Program-made: the position numbers and the translations under genes
Part shown: piece by piece, positions 1-6,066 of the stretch
Position numbering within the stretch: the stretch's first letter is position 1
Layout: the number at the start of each line of letters is the position of its first letter
The notes under the pieces: model-generated
The model's input: only the letters and a program-made list of their open reading frames with translations
Databases searched by the model: none
What the model was told of the DNA's origin: nothing
From: Bacteroidota bacterium
GTDB lineage: Bacteria; Bacteroidota; Bacteroidia; Chitinophagales; Chitinophagaceae
Assembly: GCA_023409975.1 (NCBI GenBank)
Contig: JAEYQO010000119.1
Coordinates: 1 to 28,993 of the forward strand
Reading direction: 5' to 3'
Length of the DNA stretch: 28,993 bases

Positions 1-127
1 GGGTCAACATCCCGGAATAGGAAGCATCGGACCCAAGGGGAAAGCGCCAACAAGGTGGGTCAACATGATCCGGAATGGTGGGTCAACATGATCCAGAACG
101 GTGGGTCAACATGGTCCGGAATTTACA
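1..127. mobile_element. Probable end of an IS21-family insertion sequence
   Basis: The sequence has no convincing gene and carries three exact-period 23-bp direct repeats plus a shorter related copy at 1-18. Multiple internal direct repeats next to a terminus ending in 5'-CA are typical of IS21-family (istA/istB) elements; the motif GTGGGTCAAC followed by CCGGAAT resembles IS21 ends in Bacteroidetes, from memory. The likely outer tip is the CA at 126-127, because read outward the end is TGTAAATTCCGG on the other strand. The transposase genes would lie left of the window, so the family call rests only on the end structure. Confidence 0.6.
54..122. repeat. Three tandem 23-bp repeats of the IS end
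   Basis: Copies lie at 54-76, 77-99 and 100-122, each beginning GGTGGGTCAACAT and ending in a CCGGAAT-like block (CCAGAAC in the second). They differ at only a few positions. A fourth, partial copy with a 2-bp deletion is at 1-18. They are likely transposase binding sites. Confidence 0.85.
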
Positions 128-303
128 ATCTTAGAGAAGGAGAAATCGACAGATCTGATGTCCGGCATAAGGAATCTGAAGGTGACCTGTATAATCCCAG
201 GACGGGTGAAAGAAGGAAATCTGAGGAACAACTGGACAGAGAGCTGGATGATATGGACACAGGTGGCGGACTGCCTGGTGCAGGTGGCATCGCCGAACCG
301 TAA
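128..303 (+). pseudogene. 3' remnant of a small hydrophilic protein gene cut by the IS
   Basis: The frame open from upstream through the repeats ends at 303 and, from codon 127-129 on, encodes about 58 residues of very hydrophilic, charged sequence (YNPRTGERRKSEEQLDRELD, then a Gly-rich tail ending GGIAEP). The change from repeat-derived residues to protein-like composition falls at the inferred IS tip. A good terminator follows 23 bp after the stop. No start codon with a plausible upstream signal is visible in the remnant, so this is read as a gene whose 5' part was replaced by the IS. Its function is unknown; the composition suggests a soluble or disordered small protein. A fresh start inside the IS end (GTG at 55) could still express it. 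Confidence 0.55.
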
Positions 304-325
304 TCAACGCGAAGCAAAACAAAAA

Positions 326-354
326 AATAAAGCCTCCATATCGGGGGCTTTATT
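326..354. terminator. Hairpin terminator between convergent genes
   Basis: AATAAAGCC (326-334) pairs with GGCTTTATT (346-354), with an 11-nt loop. It ends the remnant gene on the plus strand and overlaps the last codons of the small minus-strand gene at 350-454. Confidence 0.75.
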
Positions 355-454
355 CTTCTGTTTTATTTCTGTCAAGATATCTCATCAATGCCTTGGCGGC
401 GAGATAGATGATAACAATTCCCGAGAGTACTGAAATGATCCAGATTCCACTCAT
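350..454 (-). CDS. 34-aa single-pass membrane peptide, hypothetical
   Basis: The minus strand from ATG at 454 to TAA at 350-352 encodes 34 residues: a hydrophobic stretch (IWIISVLSGIVIIYLAAKAL, residues 4-23) followed by a charged tail (MRYLDRNKTEE). One membrane segment with a basic/acidic cytoplasmic tail fits the positive-inside rule. It is convergent with the IS-truncated gene and its stop overlaps the shared terminator. No strong ribosome site is seen, which is usual in this window. The gene is below common annotation cut-offs. It could be chance, but the membrane-segment-plus-charged-tail composition and the terminator favour a real gene. Function unknown. Confidence 0.5.
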   Translation of the reverse strand: MSGIWIISVLSGIVIIYLAAKALMRYLDRNKTEE

Positions 455-501
455 AGCGCTCAGTTTTCATATAAATCTACGAAAATGAGGCCAGAAAGAG
501 T

Positions 502-1164
502 TTATCCCGGAATCCGCGCGATATACCGGCTCATCTCCTGTATCTGTGCCACCACCTGCTCATTCTTTGGTTTGCAGGCTTTAGCCCTTGAGAAGTACAT
601 TTTAGCGCCTCTGAAATCCCTGCGCTGCATACAAATGCCGGAAAGCTGCAGGTAGGCCGTGGCCTCATTATCCTTATCAGGCAGGCCGATCTTAACGGCT
701 TTCCTCAGATGCTCGAATGCCTCTTTGGTGTTCCCTTTCTTAAACGCAATGGAACCAAGCTGCAGGTAGGCAGTGCCCTCATACTCTTTTTCCGGCATGC
801 CCGATTCCAGGCCTTTTTTCAGGTCAGCCTCTGCCTTGTCGAGGTCTTCGGTCATGGTCGAGAAATTGGCTCTCAGCATGTAGTAAGAAGACCGGACCGG
901 TTTATACAGGAGCTTCGGATATTTTACACGGTCCATAAGCTTCTGAGCACCTTCCATATCACCTTCTTCGATATATCCCTGAATGAGCGTCATCGGGCCG
1001 ATCAGGAAATGCGCTGCGATCATCAGAAGTGCGATCAGGAAGGGTAACCAGGCAATCCACCAGCCACCAGACATTTCAAAACCTATCAGGAATCCGATAG
1101 CTATTAATGCGAAAGCGATATACAACCGATTGAAGACAATAAAACGACGCAGACCAGGTTTCAT
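502..1164 (-). CDS. Membrane-anchored TPR-repeat protein
   Basis: 220 aa. Two hydrophobic segments lie near the N-terminus (about residues 11-30 and 34-57). A soluble part follows with tetratricopeptide-like helix pairs, roughly at 60-90, 100-130, 133-165 and 168-200; two of them share the phrase TAYLQLG/S before a basic repeat (FKKGNTKEAFEHLRKAVKIG). TPR domains mediate protein-protein contacts, so this is likely a scaffold facing the cytoplasm from the inner membrane; the partner is unknown. The start at 1164 lies about 16 nt downstream of a good -7 element (1181-1188). It is transcribed divergently from the methyltransferase at 1203 across a 38-bp gap. Confidence 0.85.
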   Translation of the reverse strand: MKPGLRRFIVFNRLYIAFALIAIGFLIGFEMSGGWWIAWLPFLIALLMIAAHFLIGPMTLIQGYIEEGDMEGAQKLMDRVKYPKLLYKPVRSSYYMLRANFSTMTEDLDKAEADLKKGLESGMPEKEYEGTAYLQLGSIAFKKGNTKEAFEHLRKAVKIGLPDKDNEATAYLQLSGICMQRRDFRGAKMYFSRAKACKPKNEQVVAQIQEMSRYIARIPG

Positions 1165-1198
1165 TTGGAAAAATTGGCTGCAAAGATACTTAACTTTG
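1164..1198 (+). promoter_or_regulatory. Promoter of the methyltransferase gene (TTTG-N23-TAACTTTG)
   Basis: TTTG at 1164-1167 and TAACTTTG at 1191-1198. Only 4 nt separate the -7 element from the ATG at 1203, so transcription should begin at or next to the start codon (leaderless). It overlaps the divergent promoter of the TPR gene. Confidence 0.6.
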
Positions 1199-1208
1199 AC
1201 CTATGCAA
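1181..1208 (-). promoter_or_regulatory. Promoter of the TPR gene (TTG-N17-TATCTTTG)
   Basis: On the minus strand TTG (1208-1206) is followed after 17 nt by TATCTTTG (1188-1181), matching the Bacteroidetes consensus TTG-N17-23-TAnnTTTG. The -33 element lies inside the first codons of the divergent methyltransferase gene. Confidence 0.65.
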
Positions 1209-1943
1209 CAGGAACAAGTAGACTGGTTTGAAAGCTGGTTCGGATCTCCTTATTATCACATTTTATATCAGCACAGAGATGAATTGGAAGCACAGGCTTT
1301 TGTTGAAGAACTGATCAGCTACCTGCAGCCATTGCCTCGCAGTACCATGGCGGACATTGCCTGTGGTGAAGGCAGATTCTCCGTACAACTGGCCGACAAT
1401 GGATTTGACGTAGTGGGCATTGATCTGTCGCACGCGAGCATTGAAAAGGCGAAGCGATCGGAATCTGACCGGTTGCAGTTTTACGTTCACGACATGCGTT
1501 TCCCTTTCTACATCAATTATTTTGATTACGCATTCAATTTCTTTACCAGTTTCGGATATTTCGAGCACGACCGGGATCATCTCATGGCGGCTCGCAGCTT
1601 TTCAGACTGTCTGAAGAAGGGTGGGGTATTAGTGATCGATTATCTCAATAGAGAGCATTCCCTTCAAAGGCTCGTTCCGGAAGAACTGATTACGCGGGGA
1701 GAATTGGAGTTCACTGTAAAAAGGAAGCTGGAGAATAATCACTTCGTAAAGGATATCTATTTTGACGATGCTGAAGGTAAGCAGCGTCATTTTAAGGAGA
1801 CGGTAGCTGCTTTTACCCTGTCGGATTTCGTCAGGATGTTTAAGAAAACCGGACTTTCACTTGTGGGTACTTTCGGTGATTATCAGTTGAACAGTTATCA
1901 TCCGATTGACTCTCCCCGAATGATCATGATCTTCAAGAAATAG
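1203..1943 (+). CDS. Class I SAM-dependent methyltransferase
   Basis: 246 aa. The S-adenosylmethionine-binding motif I is DIACGEGRFS at residues 51-60, and the acidic motif II end GIDLS is at 72-76, giving the Rossmann-like class I fold. A later strand (GGVLVIDYLN) fits the post-motif region. The substrate cannot be told from the sequence. The protein is cytosolic, with no signal peptide or membrane segment. It is followed after 3 nt by a PAP2-family gene, so the two are probably cotranscribed, which hints at a lipid or envelope substrate; that is inference only. Confidence 0.85.
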   Translation: MQQEQVDWFESWFGSPYYHILYQHRDELEAQAFVEELISYLQPLPRSTMADIACGEGRFSVQLADNGFDVVGIDLSHASIEKAKRSESDRLQFYVHDMRFPFYINYFDYAFNFFTSFGYFEHDRDHLMAARSFSDCLKKGGVLVIDYLNREHSLQRLVPEELITRGELEFTVKRKLENNHFVKDIYFDDAEGKQRHFKETVAAFTLSDFVRMFKKTGLSLVGTFGDYQLNSYHPIDSPRMIMIFKK

Positions 1944-1946
1944 ATA

Positions 1947-2576
1947 ATGCTCGAATCTATCCGGGAAATACTTGTACTCACTGATTATATCATCTGGTAC
2001 TACCTGAACACGGTATGGACCAGCGATTTTCTTGACGCTGTCATTCCATACTTCCGCAACCAGTGGACCTGGGCGCCGCTCTATCTGTTTCTGCTGGTTT
2101 TTATGGTGAGTAATTTCAGACTCACCGGATTTATCTGGTGTCTGTTCTTCCTCGCCACGTTCGGCTTGAGCGATCAGCTTTCAGCCAGTCTGTTCAAGGA
2201 GTTGTTTCAACGCCTGAGACCTTGTAATAATCCGCATCTGCAGAGTATTGTACATATTATCGTCCCCTGTGGTTCCGGATATAGTTTCCCTTCCTCGCAT
2301 GCCACCAACCATTTTGCTTTGGCGGTTTTTAGTCTCTATACGATGCGGGGTGTCGTGCCTGGGATAAAGTTTATTGCGCTGTTCTGGGCGGCGCTGGTGT
2401 CTTACTCACAGGTATATGTGGGTGTTCACTTTCCGTTGGATATATTCTGCGGTGGTTTGCTGGGAACAGCCTGTGGTATGCTAACCTCCAGACTGTTCCA
2501 TCTGCGTTTCAGCCTGTCTGCGGCCCTTGGTGAGGACCCTCTGCTGAAGTCGCCAGCCTCGCAACCACCTTCTTAA
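1947..2576 (+). CDS. PAP2-family membrane phosphatase
   Basis: 209 aa, with several membrane segments (about 41-56, 60-76, 121-135, 138-158, 163-182). The three phosphatase motifs are visible: K84-X6-R91-P92, PSSH at 115-118 with the catalytic His118, and S154-Q155-X5-H161-X3-D165 with the nucleophile His161. The usual Arg of the third motif (SR-X5-H-X3-D) is Gln here, which may be a subfamily feature. The family removes phosphate from lipid phosphates such as phosphatidic acid or undecaprenyl pyrophosphate. It starts 3 nt after the methyltransferase stop, indicating one transcript. Confidence 0.85.
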   Translation: MLESIREILVLTDYIIWYYLNTVWTSDFLDAVIPYFRNQWTWAPLYLFLLVFMVSNFRLTGFIWCLFFLATFGLSDQLSASLFKELFQRLRPCNNPHLQSIVHIIVPCGSGYSFPSSHATNHFALAVFSLYTMRGVVPGIKFIALFWAALVSYSQVYVGVHFPLDIFCGGLLGTACGMLTSRLFHLRFSLSAALGEDPLLKSPASQPPS

Positions 2577-2666
2577 ATCAGAACATTGCCATAACTGAAT
2601 TATAGCGTTACTCGTACAATGTCCGCGCTTAATAGTCAGTAAGAAAACTACCTGGAGTTAGAAAAC

Positions 2667-2708
2667 ACTAACCACTCACGACTAACGACTAACGACTAAC
2701 CACTAACT
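2667..2708. repeat. Six tandem heptamers ACTAACN
   Basis: Consecutive units at 2667, 2674, 2681, 2688, 2695 and 2702: ACTAACC, ACTCACG, ACTAACG, ACTAACG, ACTAACC, ACTAACT. The last unit covers the stop codon (2703-2705) and the preceding codon of the minus-strand gene at 2703-3071. Confidence 0.9.
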
Positions 2709-3071
2709 CTCCTGGCTTTTCACGATCAGCATCCAGTCGCTTTCCAGCATAAGGTATCCGAGATCGTAGCAGAATACATACTGGTCGCCCTTCTTATTAA
2801 AGTAATGATGGGTGTGGTATGAAAAATTGAAACCGCGGTCGGCCAGCTTTTGCTTGTGGCATTTTACGGTTTGTTCCCCTGCCGGAATGAGCTCTTCCAG
2901 CATCCGCCTGTTTCTGCGGAGGGCATTGTTAATGTTCCTTACGAAGTTGTTGAAATTGCTGTTGAGGTAATTGTTGTGAGTATTACGGCAGTAATCGTCG
3001 CAGAACTTTTTGTCACTTCTGCCCTTTACCTGTTTGCCACAGGTAAGGCAGTCTTTTGGTTTAGATCTCAT
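2703..3071 (-). CDS. Small zinc-ribbon protein, hypothetical
   Basis: 122 aa. An N-terminal treble-clef/zinc-ribbon pattern is formed by C8-X2-C11 and C24-X3-C28 (CLTCGK, then KFCDDYCRNTH), followed by a basic helical region (NNALRRNRRMLEEL) and a C-terminal part rich in aromatic residues. No signal peptide. The Cys pattern resembles DUF2116-like zinc ribbons found in DNA- or RNA-associated proteins, but the family is not certain. It is divergent from ssb, with 182 bp between starts. The last codons lie in a heptamer repeat array, so the C-terminus may vary between strains. Confidence 0.75.
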   Translation of the reverse strand: MRSKPKDCLTCGKQVKGRSDKKFCDDYCRNTHNNYLNSNFNNFVRNINNALRRNRRMLEELIPAGEQTVKCHKQKLADRGFNFSYHTHHYFNKKGDQYVFCYDLGYLMLESDWMLIVKSQES

Positions 3072-3253
3072 TGATAGGTTTGGTTTGGTGTGCGAAAAAT
3101 AGGTGTTTTTTCATTTGCAATCGAATTCAACCAACTTTTTTCGAAAAAAAATATTTTCTATCCGACTGCGGGAAGGGTGTCAACGCACTTTTGTTCTGCG
3201 ATCTGTTGCAACAAGGATCAACACTGAATTTTCAAAATCAAATAATAAGAATC

Positions 3254-3586
3254 ATGACAACCGTAACGAACAAAGTGCAATTAATCGGCCGTTTAGGAAA
3301 AGATCCGGAATTACGGACTACGACAGGGGGTAAGAAGGTTGCGAGCTTCACCATGGCTACCTCCGAAGACTACAAGAATGCTAAAGGTGAATGGGTGACG
3401 GACACTCAATGGCACCAGATTGTCGCCTGGAATGCGTTGGCAGATCTGGCGGAAACAAAACTGAAAAAGGGTATTGAGGTGATGTTGGAAGGAAAGATTC
3501 AAACGCGGGACTATATCGGAAAGGACGGCCTGAAACGTTATATAACCGAGATCACCGCCCGGGATATACATGTAGTCGAGAAGTAA
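3254..3586 (+). CDS. ssb: Single-stranded DNA-binding protein, short form
   Basis: 110 aa from the ATG at 3254 (MTTVTNKVQLIGRLGKDPEL). The frame stays open back to 3071, but that upstream part is Cys/Phe-rich and not SSB-like, so the internal ATG is chosen. The OB-fold hallmarks are present: NKVQLIGRLGKDPELR, FTMATSEDY, W..QIVAW and the LEGKIQTRDY strand. The protein ends at HVVEK directly after the OB fold; the acidic tail that recruits partner proteins (ending DIPF in most SSBs) is absent. Short tailless SSBs are known in Bacteroidetes. The 182-bp upstream region is AT-rich, holds a TAGGTTTG at 3075-3082, and shows no second convincing promoter. Confidence 0.9.
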   Translation: MTTVTNKVQLIGRLGKDPELRTTTGGKKVASFTMATSEDYKNAKGEWVTDTQWHQIVAWNALADLAETKLKKGIEVMLEGKIQTRDYIGKDGLKRYITEITARDIHVVEK

Positions 3587-3602
3587 ACTTGTCTGATGGG
3601 GT

Positions 3603-3629
3603 GGGGCTGTCTCCGGAAGGAGCAGCCCC
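3603..3629 (+). terminator. Terminator hairpin of ssb
   Basis: GGGGCTG plus CTCC (3603-3614) pairs with GGAG plus CAGCCCC (3619-3629), with one bulged T. It is a stable GC stem 16 bp after the ssb stop; the following T-run is weak (TTAAAT). Confidence 0.65.
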
Positions 3630-3655
3630 TTAAATGATATGATGCGGGAAAAAGA

Positions 3656-3684
3656 AACACCCGCTGCCAGAGCAAACGGGTGTT
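3656..3684 (-). terminator. Terminator of trxB
   Basis: On the minus strand AACACCCG (3684-3677) pairs with CGGGTGTT (3663-3656), followed by TCTTTTTC. It lies 40 bp beyond the trxB stop and is an intrinsic terminator. Confidence 0.8.
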
Positions 3685-3724
3685 CATGTTCAGTATTTAC
3701 TTCCGTCCGGTAATAATGTATCAG

Positions 3725-4699
3725 TTAATTGGCCTGTGCGTGAACCTGTGCCAGGGAATGCTCCAGCTCACCCAGATACCGCTCAGCATCCAGGGCTGCC
3801 ATACAGCCGCTTCCCGCAGCAGTCACCGCTTGGCGATAGATCTTGTCCTGTACATCTCCGCAGGCAAATACACCCTCAATATTCGTTTTTGAAGTACCCG
3901 GCCTCGTGAGCAGGTAACCTGCATCATCCATATCCAGCCAGCCTTTAAACAGATCCGAGTTAGGCTTATGTCCGATGGCAACAAAGAAGGCCTTCACCGG
4001 AATTTCTGTCGTCTCATCTGTCTCATTGTTCCTGATCCGGACACCTGTAACTTTCTGGTCCCCTAACACTTCATCTGTTTCAGAATGCCAGTAGATCTTA
4101 ATGTTTTGGGTTGATTTCACCCTGTCCTGCATCACCTTACTTGCTTTCATGCCGTCCTCTCCCTTGCGGACGATCATATGAACGGTGCTGCAGAGTTTGG
4201 ACAAATACAGTGCTTCCTCGCAGGCCGTGTCACCGGCACCAACAATAGCCACTTCCTGACCTTTGAAGAAAAATCCGTCACAGACGGCACAGGCAGAAAC
4301 CCCATGTCCGTTGAGTTTTTGCTCAGAAGGAATATTCAGCCATTTCGCTGATGCGCCGGTTGCAATAATAACGGCCTCCGCTTCTACCCATTTCTCTTCG
4401 TCGATTTCCACTTTAAATGGCCTGTTGGAAAGGTCAACCTTCGTAGCCATACCCCAGCGGATATCAGCACCCATTCTCTGAGCCTGCTTTTCAAAATCGA
4501 CCATCATTTGCGGACCCATGATCCCCTCCGGATATCCAGGGTAGTTTTCAACCTCAGTCGTGATAGTAAGTTGTCCGCCAGGCTGCAATCCCTGGTACAG
4601 CACAGGATTCAAACCCGCCCTTGCTGCGTAAATGGCTGCGGTATAACCCGCCGGTCCCGACCCGATGATCAGGCAAGTTATTTTCTCAGTTCCGTTCAT
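3725..4699 (-). CDS. trxB: Thioredoxin-disulfide reductase
   Basis: 324 aa, the usual length. An FAD-binding GSGPAGYTAAIYAARAGL motif is at the N-terminus (residues 13-30), the redox-active CAVC is at 137-140, a NADPH-binding GAGDTACEEA follows, and the C-terminal FAD-contact block ends in GVFACGDVQDKIYRQAVTAA. The enzyme transfers electrons from NADPH through FAD to thioredoxin in the cytosol. The start ATG at 4699 is preceded by a TAATTTTG -7 element, and a good terminator lies downstream, so it is probably a single-gene unit. The DUF4249 gene lies upstream on the same strand, 59 bp away. Confidence 0.95.
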   Translation of the reverse strand: MNGTEKITCLIIGSGPAGYTAAIYAARAGLNPVLYQGLQPGGQLTITTEVENYPGYPEGIMGPQMMVDFEKQAQRMGADIRWGMATKVDLSNRPFKVEIDEEKWVEAEAVIIATGASAKWLNIPSEQKLNGHGVSACAVCDGFFFKGQEVAIVGAGDTACEEALYLSKLCSTVHMIVRKGEDGMKASKVMQDRVKSTQNIKIYWHSETDEVLGDQKVTGVRIRNNETDETTEIPVKAFFVAIGHKPNSDLFKGWLDMDDAGYLLTRPGTSKTNIEGVFACGDVQDKIYRQAVTAAGSGCMAALDAERYLGELEHSLAQVHAQAN

Positions 4700-4721
4700 G
4701 TGATTAGTCTTGTTGAATCTG

Positions 4722-4729
4722 CAAAATTA
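4722..4729 (-). promoter_or_regulatory. -7 element of trxB (TAATTTTG)
   Basis: The minus strand reads TAATTTTG, matching TAnnTTTG, 22 nt before the ATG. A TTG at 4747-4745 lies 15 nt upstream, slightly shorter than the usual 17-23 nt spacing. Confidence 0.5.
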
Positions 4730-4758
4730 AAGATTATTGCGGTGCAACCCTATCCATA

Positions 4759-5649
4759 TTAAGGAGATATGACTATAGTGCTATAAGTGCTGCCATAACC
4801 GGCCCATACACCGAGGGCCCCTCCGCTGATGTTCGTTTCCACATTTACCGGAGCTGCGAAGGGGTTGCCCACGGTGCCGATCGCGTATTCAAAGCTTCTG
4901 TAGAAGTCATAGACCTTCTGGTCGATAGCGCTCCACCGGAGTGTAACAGTATCGCCCCGGAAGAAATAACCCAGCGAGTCGAGGTTTGGTCTTCTTCCTC
5001 TGTTGTGGCCGGCTGAGATAAACAGGCTGTCAATAACCGTCCCATTGATGAATTCATCGCTGTAAACGCTGTAAATACCCGGCAGAAATAATTCATTATT
5101 GCGCTGGGTGAAGTACCGGACATAGTTGCCGAGGGTGTCCGGGTCTTTATAACGGATAAACAGCATCATCGCTGTGGGAACCACAGGCTCGCCCGCGGGA
5201 GGTCGTACCCAGATGGAGTCGACAGGATCTACGTTCGGGATTTTAGTGCTGGAAGAATAAATGTTTCCCTCGTGTTCGATCAGGAGGGTATAGGTGCCTT
5301 CGGTTTTTCCCGTGAACTGTAATGCCTGAAAATCGCCCGTGTCAACTGTATATAGATAGAACTGACTCGCACCGAGTAAACCGGTGTCGAGGGAATATTC
5401 ACGAAGTGTAACGGTATCGATGCCGTCTGTTATTCTAACCAGTGCGTCATGTACGAAGCTCGATTCCATCGTCTCAAGATCGATGGTTGAAAAATAGCCT
5501 ACCGACTTTGTCAGGATGACCACCGGATATCCCCCTGATTCTATCTGGCCGTCCACTACAAGGCGTGAGGCCCCTGAGCTCAGATTCAGGTTTACTTCTT
5601 TCTCACAGGCCATAAGCATCAAAAGCAGTAAGGGGATCAGCTTCTTCAT
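4759..5649 (-). CDS. DUF4249-type outer-envelope lipoprotein
   Basis: 296 aa. A lipoprotein signal peptide MKKLIPLLLLMLMAC ends in the lipid-accepting Cys15. The beginning of the mature part (VNLNLSSGASRLVVDGQIES) and the later strand-rich sequence fit the DUF4249 family of Bacteroidetes, with a start like 'I.L......LVVDG.I...'. Members usually sit beside a TonB-dependent receptor; none is visible here, so it is an orphan copy. The molecular role is unknown. A TAGCTTTG -7 element lies 7 nt before the ATG, divergent from the MmcQ/YjbR gene. Confidence 0.8.
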   Translation of the reverse strand: MKKLIPLLLLMLMACEKEVNLNLSSGASRLVVDGQIESGGYPVVILTKSVGYFSTIDLETMESSFVHDALVRITDGIDTVTLREYSLDTGLLGASQFYLYTVDTGDFQALQFTGKTEGTYTLLIEHEGNIYSSSTKIPNVDPVDSIWVRPPAGEPVVPTAMMLFIRYKDPDTLGNYVRYFTQRNNELFLPGIYSVYSDEFINGTVIDSLFISAGHNRGRRPNLDSLGYFFRGDTVTLRWSAIDQKVYDFYRSFEYAIGTVGNPFAAPVNVETNISGGALGVWAGYGSTYSTIVISP

Positions 5650-5656
5650 GTTATTA

Positions 5657-5664
5657 CAAAGCTA
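5657..5664 (-). promoter_or_regulatory. -7 element of the DUF4249 gene (TAGCTTTG)
   Basis: The minus strand reads TAGCTTTG, 7 nt upstream of the ATG at 5649. This predicts an mRNA with almost no 5' leader. No clear -33 element is seen. Confidence 0.5.
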
Positions 5665-5670
5665 GGGTAG

Positions 5671-5701
5671 TTGTGATGATCTGCAGGGAATTTGTAGTTT
5701 G
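5671..5701 (+). promoter_or_regulatory. Promoter of the MmcQ/YjbR gene (TTG-N21-TAGTTTG)
   Basis: TTG at 5671-5673 and TAGTTTG at 5695-5701 (one base shorter than consensus). Five nt separate it from the GTG start at 5707, predicting a leaderless mRNA. Confidence 0.5.
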
Positions 5702-5706
5702 CAGGG

Positions 5707-6060
5707 GTGACTAACGAACGTTTAACTGCCTGCTGTCTGGAACTACCCGGAGTGACAGAAGGAATAAAATGGGAGGACCATCTTTGCTATATGGTTGGCG
5801 GAAAGCTGTTTCTGTTAACAGGATTTCAGGATCAGGACCAGGTGTCCTTCAAGGTGAGCCCGGAGGATTTTGCGACGCTCTGTGAAAGAGATGGGATCAT
5901 TCAGGCGCCCTATTTCGCCCGCAATCAGTGGGTGGCCGTCACCAAAAGATCCGCTTTGAAGCCCGGAGAATGGAAACACTATATCGAACAGGCCTATCTG
6001 CTGATACGCTCTAAACTGACCAAAAAACTCCAGCAGGAACTTGCTCAGCTGGACAAATGA
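5707..6060 (+). CDS. MmcQ/YjbR family protein
   Basis: 117 aa from a GTG start. The pattern CLELPGVTEGIKWEDHLCYM, then GKLFLL, then VSFKVSPEDF and YIEQAYLLI is that of the MmcQ/YjbR family (CyaY-like fold, often annotated as DNA-binding). The biochemical role of the family is not settled. The protein is small, soluble and of normal family length. It is convergent with the gene ending at 6067, with a 6-bp gap and no terminator hairpin. Confidence 0.85.
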   Translation: MTNERLTACCLELPGVTEGIKWEDHLCYMVGGKLFLLTGFQDQDQVSFKVSPEDFATLCERDGIIQAPYFARNQWVAVTKRSALKPGEWKHYIEQAYLLIRSKLTKKLQQELAQLDK

Positions 6061-6066
6061 TCCGGC

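Noticed and set aside
54..122. CRISPR-like array
   Set aside because: The 23-bp units are head-to-tail without spacers; they are IS terminal repeats, not repeat-spacer units.
3071..3253. Upstream extension of ssb by 61 codons
   Set aside because: The extension is Cys/Phe-rich and unlike any SSB; the internal ATG at 3254 starts exactly at the OB fold.
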